This document shows, one piece after another, positions 32,901 to 44,679 of a DNA stretch of 64,000 nt. Where the stretch lies: assembly GCA_947034895.1 (NCBI GenBank), contig OX344763.1, positions 73,613,093 to 73,677,092 of the forward strand, read 5' to 3'. Origin of the DNA: Rhytidiadelphus loreus (taxonomy: Eukaryota > Streptophyta > Bryopsida > Hypnales > Hylocomiaceae). Made by a program: the position numbers and the translations under genes. The notes under the pieces are model-generated. The model had not been told where the DNA came from and did not search any database. It saw only the letters and a program-made list of their open reading frames with translations. The stretch's first letter is position 1. The number at the start of each line of letters is the position of its first letter.

Positions 32901-33392
32901 ATCCCCGCAATGCACGCACTTGCAATATTTTCGATTCGAGTTGTTTTCCTTGGAGATATTCGTAACTGCCTCCATCGACCACTCTCGAAGGAGATCTTGG
33001 TAAACCTCCTCACTGCCGTAGTTCACCCTCCATTTATGTTTGTTGATTTTGACGACTGCGAAAAACCCGTCCTCCTCCAAGCCGTCCTTTGTTGGTTCCA
33101 AGGTAGGTGCCAACGTTTTCTTCCTTGGTGCAATGGACTCTTGCATGAATGCAAACTTCTGTTACCACTGAACTTTGCGTAGACAGCGAAGAAAGCCGCT
33201 CAATCACTGCAAAGCAAGGAAATGAAAATTGATATAATGAAACCCTGAATCTCACCTAGATTTCTTTGGTATGAAACCCTGAATCTCTTTGGTATCCTTT
33301 GATGCGGCTTTGTCCCCCATTTCGTACTGGAAGTCCTCCTCCTCTTCCTCCTCTTCTTCCTCCTTCCATCGTCCCTCTCGAGTGTTTGGCAT
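29976..33392 (-). CDS. BED-like zinc-finger element protein, multi-exon, with 10 TAG and 2 TGA codons in frame
   Basis: Exon 1 (33392-33256) starts MPNTREGRWKEEE and ends TCTAG|GTGAGA; the acceptor is GCTTTGCAG at 33207. The main exon has a C-x2-C-x15-H-x5-C finger (CVHCGDKTF to KSQC, about 32,920-32,845), as in BED/hAT-type fingers, then CPAVKD and LLPYPDQG-GQGK. A single frame then runs from 33146 to about 30,780. It is interrupted only by TGA 32243, TAG 32228, 32210, 31946, 31919, 31838, TGA 31781, TAG 31697, 31616, 30884 and 30827 (first bases), never TAA. A further exon (about 30,550-30,309) has TAG 30462, reads TWDWCPIWWVVSQ and ends GACG|GTGAGT. The last exon may start at GGTTGTAG (about 30,190) with DEEADKVRR and end near 29,976. 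An exon 1/2 phase mismatch is unresolved. A decayed copy is at 4900-5700. Confidence 0.58.
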
Positions 33393-33956
33393 TGTACTCA
33401 GGTGCTACCGATTCCGGCGTGCAATGCTTGTCTGTTTCTCTGCACACTTGTCCCACGTCTACAACTGCCATAAGCGCTCACAAACCCCCTAAACCCTAAA
33501 ATGCCACGAGAAGGCAACACCAACATTGACATTGTGCGTATATGCTCTAATTTCGCTCCGTTGGGAGGCGCACTTGAAATGAAGCAGTTCGTGAGCTAAG
33601 GCCTTACGATCGGGAGCTCCGAACGAGTAAAGCGCTAAGCTCCGCCGTCGCTCGCCTTGCACCGGACCTCCTGCACGTTTCACGATTGCACACTCTAAAG
33701 CTCCAACGTCGCTCGCCTTGCTCCGAACCTCCTGCACGTTCCGCGATTGCAACAGGACTTCACCGTACCGTGAATTGAAGTGGGCGAACTCAAAGCACAT
33801 TACCCTGTAACTACAGGAAATCCGACCTCAATTGCCGCCACGACCACTCGTCGCCATCCCCTGCAATAGCTTGTCCAATTCCGAAATGCCACTTTACACT
33901 CTAGGGCCAGACACAGAACTCTGGGAAAAGGCAGCAGAAGCGATGAAGGTGATGCG

Positions 33957-34080
33957 AAACACTACGCGCAAAGGGGGAAAAGGCACCCAAAGCCGCTATA
34001 TAAATTTTATTTCCGTACAAAACACTACGCGTAGAGGGGGAAAAGGCACCCAAAGCCTATGTATAAATTTTATTTCCGTA
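33957..34080 (+). repeat. Tandem duplication, two ~63-bp units
   Basis: AACACTACGCGCAAAGGGGG and AACACTACGCGTAGAGGGGG head two units that both end TATAAATTTTATTTCCGTAC. Confidence 0.85.
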
Positions 34081-34580
34081 CTAGACCATATCCTTCTACA
34101 TGGCCAAGGCATTCACTATTTTTCCTTTATTGTAAGTGTTAGATCATATTGGGCTCCAATCATATTCATCTAACACAGAAGGCCTTTCACTATTCTAAAT
34201 TCTTTTTGCATGCTACACCACATGGATGTAGCCCATTTAACGTTTCACTAATTTTCATTATTTCTACTGCTACATCATATGGATATAACATGGAAAGCCT
34301 TTCTCTTTTTTTAAGTTTTCTAACTGCTAGACCCAATAGATTTAACAGTTCATGCCATTCACTATTTTTCATTTTTTTTAAGTGGTAGAGCATGTGGATG
34401 TAACCCGGAAAGTCTTTCAATCTTTTTCATCTTCCTAAGCGCTAGATGGATTGGATTTAGCACATTTACCATTTCACTCATTTTCTTTTAAAAGTAGTAG
34501 AGAACATGGATGTAGCTGAACTCTAATGTTTCACTATTTTGAATTGTTTTAACGTGCTACATCCTCTAAATCTAGCACAT
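34080..34580 (+). repeat. Degenerate ~57-bp tandem repeat, about eight units
   Basis: A GCTAGA-CACATGGATGTAGC word followed by a CTTTCACTATTTTCAT word recurs near 34,138, 34,211, 34,269, 34,325, 34,383, 34,441, 34,495 and 34,555. The units are diverged and AT-rich. Confidence 0.65.
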
Positions 34581-36190
34581 TTTGCACTCCCTAACCGGAT
34601 GCCCCCCTGATACCCGAGGCCCAATTACTGTTCCCTAAAAGCAATTCCCCAAAAGAGTTTGGAGTTCAATGGGTCCGGCACACACAATTATACATTTTCT
34701 TTGGATTAGACAGTGTTTTCGCACTCCCTAACCGGATGGACCCTTGATAATGGAGGCCGAATTAGTGTTCTATAGCACCATTTCTCCGAAAGAGTTTGAA
34801 ATTGATTGGGTCCGGCACATGCAATTATACATTTCTTTTGGATTAGGGAGTGTTTTTGCACTACCTAACCGGATGGATCCCTGATAATAGAGGCCGAATT
34901 AGTGTTCCATAGCACCTTTTCACCAAAAGTGTTTGGAGTTGATTGGGTCCGGCACACGCAATTATACATTTCTTTTGGATTAGGGAGTGTTTTTGCACTA
35001 CCTAACCGGATGGATCCCTGATAATAGAGGCCGAATTAGTGTTCCCTAGCCCCATTTCTCCAAAAGAGTTTGGAGTTGATTGGGTCCGGCACACGCAATT
35101 ATACATTTCTTTTGGATTAGGGAGTGTTTTTGCACTACCTAACCGGATGGATCCCTGATAATAGAGGCCGAATTAGTGTTCCATAGCACCTTTTCACCAA
35201 AAGTGTTTGGACTTGAATGGATCTAGCACACACAATTATACATTTTTTTTGAATTAGGGAGTGCTTTCGCACTCCCTAACCAGATGCACCCCTGATAATC
35301 GAGGCCCAATTATTGTTCCCTAAAAGCAGTTCTCCAAAAGATTTTGGAGTTCAATGGGTCCAACACACACAATTATACATTTTTTTCAGGTTAAGCAATG
35401 TTTTCGCACTCTCTAACTAGATGGACCCCTGATAATAGAGGCCGAATTAGTGTTCCCTAGCCCCATTTCTCCAAAAGAGTTTGGAGTTGATTGGGTCCGG
35501 CACACGCAATTATACATTTTTTTTGGATTAGGGAGTGTTTTTGCACTACCTAACCGGATGGATCCCTAATAATGGAGGCCGAATTAGCGTTCCATAGCAC
35601 CATTTCTCCAAAAGAGTATGGAGGTTAGTGGGTTTAGCAAACACAATTATACATTTTTTGGGGTTAGGGATTGCGAAAGCACTCCCTAACCGGAGGCACC
35701 CCTTATAACCGAGGCCCAATTACTGTTCCCTAAAAGCAGTTCTCCAAAAGAGTTTGGAGTTCAATGGGTGCGGCACACACAATTATACATTTTTTGGGGT
35801 TAGAGATTGCGAAAGCACTCCCTAACCAGAGGCACCCCTTATAACCGAGGCCCAATTACTGTTCCCTAAAAGCAGTTCTCCAAAAGAGTTTGGAGTTCAA
35901 TGGGTGCGGCACACACAATTATACATTTTAGGGGGGTTAGGGAGTGTTTTCGCACTCCCTAACCGGATGGACCCTTGATAATAGAGGCCGAATTAGTGTT
36001 CCCTAGCTCCATTTCTCCAAAAGAGTTTGGAGTTGAATGGGTCCGGCACATACAATTATACATTTTTTTTGGGTTAGGGAGTGCTTTTGCACTCCCTAAC
36101 CGGATGGACCCGTGATAATGGAGGCCCAATTCCTAAACCCTTAAACCATTTGCCCTAAAGAGTTTGGAGTTCAATGGGTTTTAATTTCTT
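34580..36190 (+). repeat. 137-bp satellite, about 11 units
   Basis: The landmark ACACAATTATACATTT occurs at about 34,685, 34,822, 34,959, 35,096, 35,232, 35,370, 35,507, 35,644, 35,780, 35,916 and 36,053, a spacing of 136-138 bp. Each unit contains an inverted repeat TTAGGGAGTG-TTTTCGCACTCCCTAA. At least two unit types are intermixed (GGCCCAATTACTGTTCCC and GGCCGAATTAGTGTTCC). Confidence 0.92.
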
Positions 36191-36890
36191 ATAATTTTGA
36201 AGAAGTTCTATATTTTTTTAATTCAGATTTATATTGTTCATCCCCTAAACCATACAATATAATCTGGTTATTTTCCTTTTATTATTAGTGTTTCATTGTA
36301 TGTCTTCTTCTTTGTTTGAAGTCCTAATTTCTTTTTCTTTTTACCTTTTTCAACATTGAAAATGTCAGTTTCTGGGGGTTTCACGATATGATTTCCTTTC
36401 TTAGGTAGGGAACTATGGTTTACTTGAAGAAAATGTCACTTGTGTTCGATGTTTAATTCTTGTGAACTCCCTAAACCCCTAGAGGAGAAGGCCTGAAGTC
36501 TACCGCCACCACAAAACACTGGGGGGGGGAACACAGAGGCATGCGTGGCTGGAACATACCCATGCATGCGGCGTGACATGGCCCATGTCCATGCATGCGG
36601 CGTCGCATGGCCATGCATGCGATAAGTCAGGCCGTTTCTTTTCTACAGCATGCCAAAACACAACAGACGAAACACTGAAGTTTTGCCCAAGCAGACCTTG
36701 TCAAGTAGGAAAAAATAGTGCGTGGATGTGTTGTGCCAGGCATTGAACGTAACCACCACGTGGAAGAGGGGCCAGTAGGGCCAGCAGATGGTAGGCTGCG
36801 GCAGCAGGGAGCCAGAATAATAAATAGCCGCAATAAAAAGGGTGAGAATTAGTGCTCCCCCTAATTTTCTATGAATAAATGCAGGGTTGT
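36190..36890. other. Non-coding stretch with CATGCATG (RY-type) cluster
   Basis: No gene recognised. Between 36,535 and 36,625 the word CCATGCATGCGG or a close form occurs several times, with CATGGCCATG palindromes between. Confidence 0.5.
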
Positions 36891-37149
36891 CTACCCGGAC
36901 AACTCGACAACTCGACAAACTCGACGTTGAAGACGTCTAGTAGAGGGTCCCATCCATCTAATAGAGTCAACTTTACCCTTTGACTTTTCCGGATTTACCC
37001 CCCATTTACCTAGGCTTACTTGGCTGCCATGTGGCAGCCATGTGACAAATTTAGGGCGACTACAGGTAGGGGCGACCATGGGTAGGGGAGACCACGGGTA
37101 GGAGAGACCCTGGGTAGGGGCGACTGCGGGTAGGGGCAAATTCTATACT

Positions 37150-40100
37150 ACAATTCAAAACTGCCATTTTTGCTGCATTCATCCAAAAAAATATAATTTA
37201 TTTTCTTAAAATCTAACCATAAGATCTTGTACTTCATTTGTCTAAGATCACGTGGTAAAAATTTCATGAAGTTTGACCATATAGATTGGAAGATATTTAC
37301 ATTCAAAGTTGGAAAAAAGTGTTTCTGAACTTTGACCTGCAATTTCAGTTGACTTTGACTGTCATTTGTGGAAAAAATTTGCACTACAAACTGTGAATTA
37401 AAAGACACATATGTTGAATAATCAAGTTGAAAGTCTAGGAAAAAAAATTCACTATTAAAAGCATTTGATTTGCATTCTTTAACCCCTAAAAGACCATTGT
37501 CCCTTTGGATGACAAATTGGATTTTGGGCATGTATCTACAGGCTCAATTTTTGTCATAATTTTTTGAAACTTTTTTTAAAGATAGAAAAACTAATTATCT
37601 TTGTAGAAATATAATGTTTTCTCAAGTGGTGCCTAGGAACAAAAGTTATGCCCAAATAAGTTCAAAACAAAGGAGATTGGGCAACAAAAGAAATTTCAAA
37701 AATTTTAATTTTTTTTTCTCATATATTATATCTTTTTCTCAACGGAAAGCTTTGATTCATTTCATTTGGATAAGTCGTGTGAAAGTTATAGACAATCTTG
37801 TTTTTCTAGCAATTTAAGAGTCTTTATTTTTACAATAACTTGCAAGATTCATTTTTGAATGCAATTTTTACAATCTTAAAAAAAAAATTCAACCCTATTT
37901 TAGTTTTTTTGCTAGAACAATCTCACCATTGGGATTAGTGTGTTTTAATTTCATCTTAGAGATATTAATAATTTAGATTTTCTTTCTATCTTGTACCTAC
38001 TTCTACTTAAATTTCTTTTTAAGAATGAATTTAGGTTTTTGAATTTTTTGTCCTCCTAGATTCTCAACTCAATCTCCAACATAAATTTTTAAACCTCAAA
38101 ACTCTATAGTGCAAAAAATTTAAGTTAAGAAGGTTCAAAGTCAAATAATCTAGTTTAGCAATGTGCAAAAAAAACTAGTTTTTTTCACTTCAACCCCTAA
38201 GTGCCTAAGCCTTTCCAAGTGTGTTTTTCCCATGAAAGAAAGAACATGGGCTTATAGTTGTCTCCATTGAAGCAAAATGATTTTTTTTCAAAATCTAATT
38301 GTATGGATGTTTAAGGAGCTTGCTTATTAGTATGCACACCAATTTTGAGTGCAAAATTGCATAAGAGTTGTGAGATTATAATAAGAGAAATGTACGTTTT
38401 CTAATTTTAATATGTTATCCCTCTCCACAATGTTTCAGAAATTTGCACATAAAACCTTTTTGGAATTGGAGGTGACATGAACAACTACAAATTGTGTTAG
38501 CACACTAAAATACCCTTTGAAAAAACTTAATATCACTTGAAAAGCTATTAAACTCATTACACAATCCACCTTGCAATTGTTGAGATGCAATTTTCTTTTA
38601 TAAGTATAAATCACAAATAACTCCAAATCAACACTTTATTGTTTAAATTTTCATTGGAGAAGATCATGAAACACTTTACTCTTTCCATTGGGACCAGTTT
38701 CAAAGCAAACAAATACATACAAGTTTTTAGATCTCAAATCAAGTGAAATTGCTCAAAGTTGGAAAACGAAGTAAAATTAGCAAGCTTTACTCTTCTACTA
38801 ATGGACATATATGGCTTTGGAGATCTCTCAACAATCAAATATATACCTTTTTCAGTGAAAAATGAAAGTTTTCAATCATTAGAGGAGTTTTCAGACCCTT
38901 GGAGGGCCGTTTCAAGCAGCTGTGGGGGAACTATCCCCCTGCAGTTTTCGGGGAACGGCTGTCCCGATAAAAAAAATTCAAAAAAAAAAAAAAAAAGTTT
39001 TACTCTTGAAATGCAAAAAAAACAGAAAAAAAAAATTCATTTTTTATTTTTGAAAAAAAAATTATTTTTTTCCGACGTCGAAGTCGCCATGCCACGTCTG
39101 CAAGCTGCTGCGGCCCCCTACGAACCAGTTCCCGCAGTCTGGGAACATACAGCCCTTCGAGGGGCTGAAATCTCCTCTAATGAGTTAACCCTAAAAACTG
39201 CCCAAATTTTTTTTTAAATCGGTCAAACGAATGTAACTGCCTGCTGCAAAATGAGCCTGAAATTTCAGATCGACCACATTTGGTCGCCCAGGCATTTAGG
39301 GATTAAACATAGATATCTTGCAATTTGTGCAATCCAAAAATTTTGAAATTTATTCCACACATTTTTATACTAGTTATGTATAAGATCCTATAGTTAGATG
39401 GTTAGATTTGCAAAAGAAACAATTTTCAGATTTTTTACTCTTTGCAATAAGAATGGCAATTTTGAATGTTTTTTGGCAAGAAAAAGGCCTTGGTCCTTTA
39501 GGGGAATAGGGGTTAAGAAATTTTAAAGTAGAAGTAGGTCCAAGATTGAACAAAAAAATTAAATTGTTAAGAGCTCTGAGATGGAATTGAAACTCAATAA
39601 TTCCAATGATGAGATTGTTAGACTAGTGAGCAAATTTAACCTTGTCAAACAATTATTTAGAAAAATTGTGAAAATTGCATTAAAAAATGAACCCTCTAAG
39701 TTTTGTTTTCAAGAAAATGCTAAGTTTGCCCAAAAAACAAGATTGTCCATAATTTTTGCATTACTAGTCCAATTACAATGAATCAAAGCTTCACATGTAG
39801 ACAAAATATATAATATTTGAGGTGTCCACTGACCTCCACTTTTTACTTTAGGGTGGCATAAATTTTTCTTTCAAACACTAATTGAAAAAATATTATATTC
39901 CTACAAAGATGATATATTCTTCTATCTTCAAAAAAAGTTTCAAAAAATCATGATGAAAATTGAGACTCTAGGCATTATGTGAACTAAGATGAGAATTCCT
40001 TGAGAACTCTTGGTCTTCTATGGGTTAAAATTCAACTTCTTTTTTGTAAAATTTCTCACACAATAGTTTAGAAGCAAACAAACTATAATTAATTGTTTGA

Positions 40101-41220
40101 CAAAAATTACAAAATATTTGCACAAGAGAATTGAAATTTGAAATTCTATACAATAACTTTTGCACTTTGCATTTAGAATATTCAATTCTTTTTTTAAAAT
40201 GTCACATTGTATAAAAAGTAGTTAATATATTTACATTGTTCTTCAAAATTTGGATGCATGCAATGTGACCTACGTTTCTATTCAGACTAATCTAGTAATA
40301 TCATGTCCTATTACAAAAACATTGGTGCGGAAAACTACTTTAAGGGGCATCATCAACCATGGTTTATCAATGAGCAAGTTTGCCACCTATCCACCTATTA
40401 ATTGCTTCTTTAGATTAGGCTCAATAAGGTCACCTAACTTCCTTACAAAATACCTCACTGTCAATGTATTTTCAAATACTTCATTGTTGTATTTCTCTAT
40501 ATCATTCATATTCATCAAGTGGTCAATTTTTCTAATAGAATACAAGATAGATTTCATCGTATATTTATGATTTTCTTGCATGATCTTTATAGTCCTCTTT
40601 GAATGTTGCAGCCTATATACATAAGTTAGAGCCACCCGCCAACAATTCTTCATGTTCTCCAACTTTTTTTCTTTAATAGGTTATCTGTAATGAATCTTAG
40701 GAGACTCAAAAATGATAGCAAGGCACTTAACAGTAAACCCATATAATTAGCCAATATGTCCTTTTGGTGATAATCATTCATTCTTGAATGACATCAAAAG
40801 TTTCAATTGAACAACTAAATTGATTATTTTCAATGCATAATTACAAGAAAGAACTTGCAACTCATAATAACGATTTTTGCATTATAATTAGGGAAGATTC
40901 AACAAACAAGGGAAATTTAAAAAGACCCCCCTTATAAAAACACTAGGAATCAAGAAGAAATTCTATAAACATTCCCAATGGAGTTCCTAAAAACTAAGCC
41001 ATATATATATTACCAACTCTAATGTAATGAAAGAAATCAAGGAGAAATAAAGAATAAATGATTTTTACTAATTTAAAAAACATATATTTTAAAATTTATA
41101 TGAAATATCAAGACTCTAAAAAAAAAATATTATTATAAAACTTTCAAAATCAAAAAGAAGAAGAAGAAAGATGTTTAGAATCTCATCTTTATATAGAAAA
41201 TTGTGAAAAAAAGATATTCT
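37150..41220. other. Gene-free AT-rich sequence with internal inverted repeats
   Basis: Only short poly-A/T-rich frames. The left arm (37,530-37,830) recurs reverse-complemented at about 39,700-39,990: GAAAGCTTTGATTCATT versus AATGAATCAAAGCTTC. A smaller inverted pair lies at 38,876-38,915 and 39,145-39,185 (TCATTAGAGGAGTTTTCAG versus CTGAAATCTCCTCTAATGA) around a poly-A core. Confidence 0.6.
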
Positions 41221-41224
41221 AAAA

Positions 41225-44200
41225 GCAATGGCTCCTACTTCCACCCGTAATCGCACAACACAAGAGGTCACCCTGACCCACGTTCTCCTCTAAGAGAGGT
41301 CGCCCAAGATCCAAAGTCGCCCCTAGAACCCACCTAAAGGCCTAAATTTGGCAATTTTTGGACAAAGGGAGGCCAATTCTTCCCACCTCCACCCGCAATC
41401 ACCCCTCACTCGAGGTCGCCCTAACCCGTGATCTCCTCCAAGAGAGGTCACCCAAGACCCAAAGTCACCCTTAGAACCCCCCCAAAAGCCCAAATTTGGC
41501 AATTTTTGGACAAAAGGAAGACAATTCTTCCCACTACCACCCGTGTTCACCCCTCATCCGAGGTCGCCCTGACTCGCGTTCTCCTCCAAGAGAGGTTGCC
41601 CTAGACCTGAAGCTTAGGGGGTGCACTTAGTTCTACTATAACAAACCATGTGCAAACAAGTGATTTCTAATAAACTATAATTTCAACCTAAAATTTTGAA
41701 CATTGTTTAATAATGACTATAGCTTTCTATTGCCAGAATTTCCAACTCAAATAAAATATGAAATGGTTTCTAGAAGAGGTTGAAAATGAACTAAAATGGC
41801 ATGTTTTTCAACTCAAATAATTATAGAAGACACATTTAGATGACCATTGAGTCAATATTCAACTCAAAATGAGCTTTCAATAATGAGTTATTTTTAGGAA
41901 TTTTTTGTTCATTTCTTAAACAATTTTTTTATATATAATATAGGGGTGTGAAAGTTATTTTTCAGTTCTACAGTGTATCTTTTTACTTCAAAAATTTGTA
42001 ACTAATTATATTAACAAATAAAAATATCAATAATTCAAAACATAAACTTTCAAAATAGAAAAATCTATTCATATTTTTTTCATTTTGTTTTATTTAAATT
42101 CCAAAAAGTATATAGGGGGTCTAAAGTTTTGTTCGCATGTGGTTTCTAATGGACATTCTAAATGACCCCCCAAGACCCGAAGTCGCCCCTAGAACCCCCT
42201 CAAAGGCCCAAATTTGCCAATTTTTGGACGAAGGGAGGCCAATTCTTCCCACCTCCACCCGCAGTCGCCCCTCACCTAAGGTCGCCCTAAAGAGGTCGCC
42301 TTGACCTGTATTCTCCTCCAAAAGAGATCGCCCAAGACCCGAAGTTGCCCCTAAAACCCCCCAAAATTGCCAATTTTTGGACAAAGGGAAGCCAATTCTT
42401 GCCACCTCTATCCATGGTTGCCCCTCACCTGAGGTCGCCCATAAGAGGTCGCCTTAACCCGCGTTCTCCTCCAAATGAAGTTGCCCAAGACCCGAAGTCG
42501 CCCCTAGAACCCCCTCCAAAAGGCCCAAATTTAGCAATTTTTGGACAAAGGGAGGGCTATTCTTTCCACCTCCATCCGCGGTCTCCCCTCATCCGAGGTT
42601 GCCCCTCACCTAACGTTGCCCTTAAGAGGTCGCCTTGACCTCTATTCTCCTCCAAGACCTGAAGTTGCCTTTAGAACCCCTCCAAAGGCCCAAATTTGCC
42701 AATTTGGGGACAAACGGAGGCCAATTCTTCCCACCTCCACCTGCGGTCGCTCCTCACCTGAGGTCGCCCTTAAGAGGTCGCCTTGACCCGCATTCTCCTC
42801 CAAAAGAGGTTGCCCAAGATTTGAAGGCGCCTCTAGAACCCCCCCACAGGTCCAAATTTGCCAATTTTTGGACAAACGGAGGCCAATTCTTCCCACCTCC
42901 ACCCGCGGTCGCCCCACACCCGAGGTTGCCTTCAAGGGGTCGCCCTGACCCCCGTTCTCCTCCAAGTGAAGTCGCCCAAGACCCGAAGTCACCCCTAGAA
43001 CCCCCCAAAGGCCCCAATTTGCCAATTTTGGGACAAACGGAGGCTAATTCTTTCCACCTCCACCCGTGGTCGCCCCTCACCCGAGGTCACCCTTAAGAGG
43101 TCGCCGTGACCTATGTTCTCCTAGAAGAGAAGTCGCCCAAGACCCGAAGTCGCCCCTAGAACCCCCCAAAGGCCCAAATTTGTCAATTTTTGGACAAACG
43201 GAGGCCAATTCTTCCCACCTCTGCCCACGGTTGCCTCTCATTTGAGGTCGCCCTGACCTGCATTCTCCTCCAAGAGAGGTCGCCCAAGACCCGAAGTCGC
43301 CCCTAGAACCCCCCCAAAGACCCAAATTTGCCAATTTTTAGACAAAGGGAGGCCAATTCTTCCCACCTCCACCCGCGGTCGCCCCTCACTCGAGGTTGCC
43401 TTTAAGAGGTCGCCCTGACTCACATTCTCTTCCAAGAAAGGTTGCCCAAGATCCAAAGTCGCCCAAATTTGCTAATTTTTGGACAAAGGGAGGGCAATTC
43501 TTTCCACCTCCATCCACAGTCGCCCCTCACCCGAGGTCGCCTTGATCTGCGTTCTCCTCCAAGAGAGGTTGTCCATGACCCGAAGTAGCCCCTAGGAACC
43601 TTCCAAAGACCCAAAATTGCCAATTTTTGGACAAATGGAGGCCAATTCTTCCCACCTCCATCCACGGTCGCCCCTCACTTGAGGTCGCCCTTAAGAGGTC
43701 GCCTTGACCCGCGTTCTCCTCCAAGAGAGGTTACCCAAGACCCGAAGGCGCCTCTATAACCCCCCCAAAGGCCCAAATTTGCCAATTTTTAGATAAAAGG
43801 AGGCCAATTTCTACCACCTCCACCTACGGTCGCCCCTCACCTGAGGTTGCCCTTAAAGGGTCGCCCTGACCTGCGTTCTCCTCCAAGTGAAGTTGCCCAA
43901 GACCTAAAGTCGCCCCTAGAACCCTCCAAAAGGCCCAAATTTAGCATTTTTTGGACAAAAGGAGGCCAATTCTTTCCATCTCCACCCGCGGTCGCCCCTC
44001 ACCCAAGGTTGCCCCTCACCTGAGGTTGCCCTTAAGAAGTCGCCCTAACCTACGTTCTCTTCCAAGACCCGAAGTCACCTGTAGAATCCCCCAAAGGCCC
44101 AAATTTGTCAATTTTTGGACAAACGGAGGCGAATTCTTCCCACCTCCACATGCGGTCTCCCCTCACCTGAGGTTGCCCTTAAGAGGTCGCCATGATCTGC

Positions 44201-44245
44201 GTTCTTCTTCAAGTGAAGTCGCCCAAGACTCAAAGTCACTTGAAG
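41225..44245. repeat. GGTCGCCC tandem array, about 15 units of 140-165 bp
   Basis: The landmark CCAATTTTTGGACAAA, followed by GGAGGCCAATTCTTCCCACC, recurs at about 41,353, 41,502, 42,220, 42,372, 42,536, 42,700, 42,864, 43,027, 43,187, 43,335, 43,475, 43,622, 43,786, 43,945 and 44,110. Two length classes exist, about 148 bp and about 164 bp. The longer has an extra CTTAAGAGGTCGCC segment. An AT-rich insert without units interrupts at about 41,620-42,150. GC-rich units stand out sharply from the AT-rich surroundings. The open minus frames in the array are repeat artefacts. Confidence 0.9.
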
Positions 44246-44679
44246 AACGCAGTGGATTGCATTTTTTGGATGATGAAGGTAGAAATTGACAACTTCATTA
44301 TAGGCAATTACTTTTGTTTTAGTTTGCTAGGTATATTAGTGGACCTACCTTGTTAGGTGAGCTAAGTAAATGGACCTTGATGAGATCAGATTTCTTAGCT
44401 TAGACATCTAATTTCATTTATTAAAAATGAAAGCTTCTCTAAAAATCTAGTTGCTTTGGATTCTCTATTATACTACTTGTATTTGACAATATCTTGTTTG
44501 ATCCATTAATTCTCTCTAGTATATAAATTTTATGACAAGACGTCATCTTCCATTAAACACTTAACTTTTGCAAACATGCGATTTTGTTAAATATATATCA
44601 ATGGTTCATTATCATTTATTTGATTGTGATTACATGATATGAAATAAATCAAATAAGAATGATCATACACATCTCTCCA

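Noticed and set aside
34190..34420. Minus frame of 76 codons within the 57-bp repeat region
   Set aside because: It follows the degenerate tandem repeat and shows no domain.
41323..43724. Gly/Arg-rich open frames on both strands over 41.3-43.7 kb
   Set aside because: They follow the tandem repeat period, are open in several frames at once, and have no independent coding evidence.
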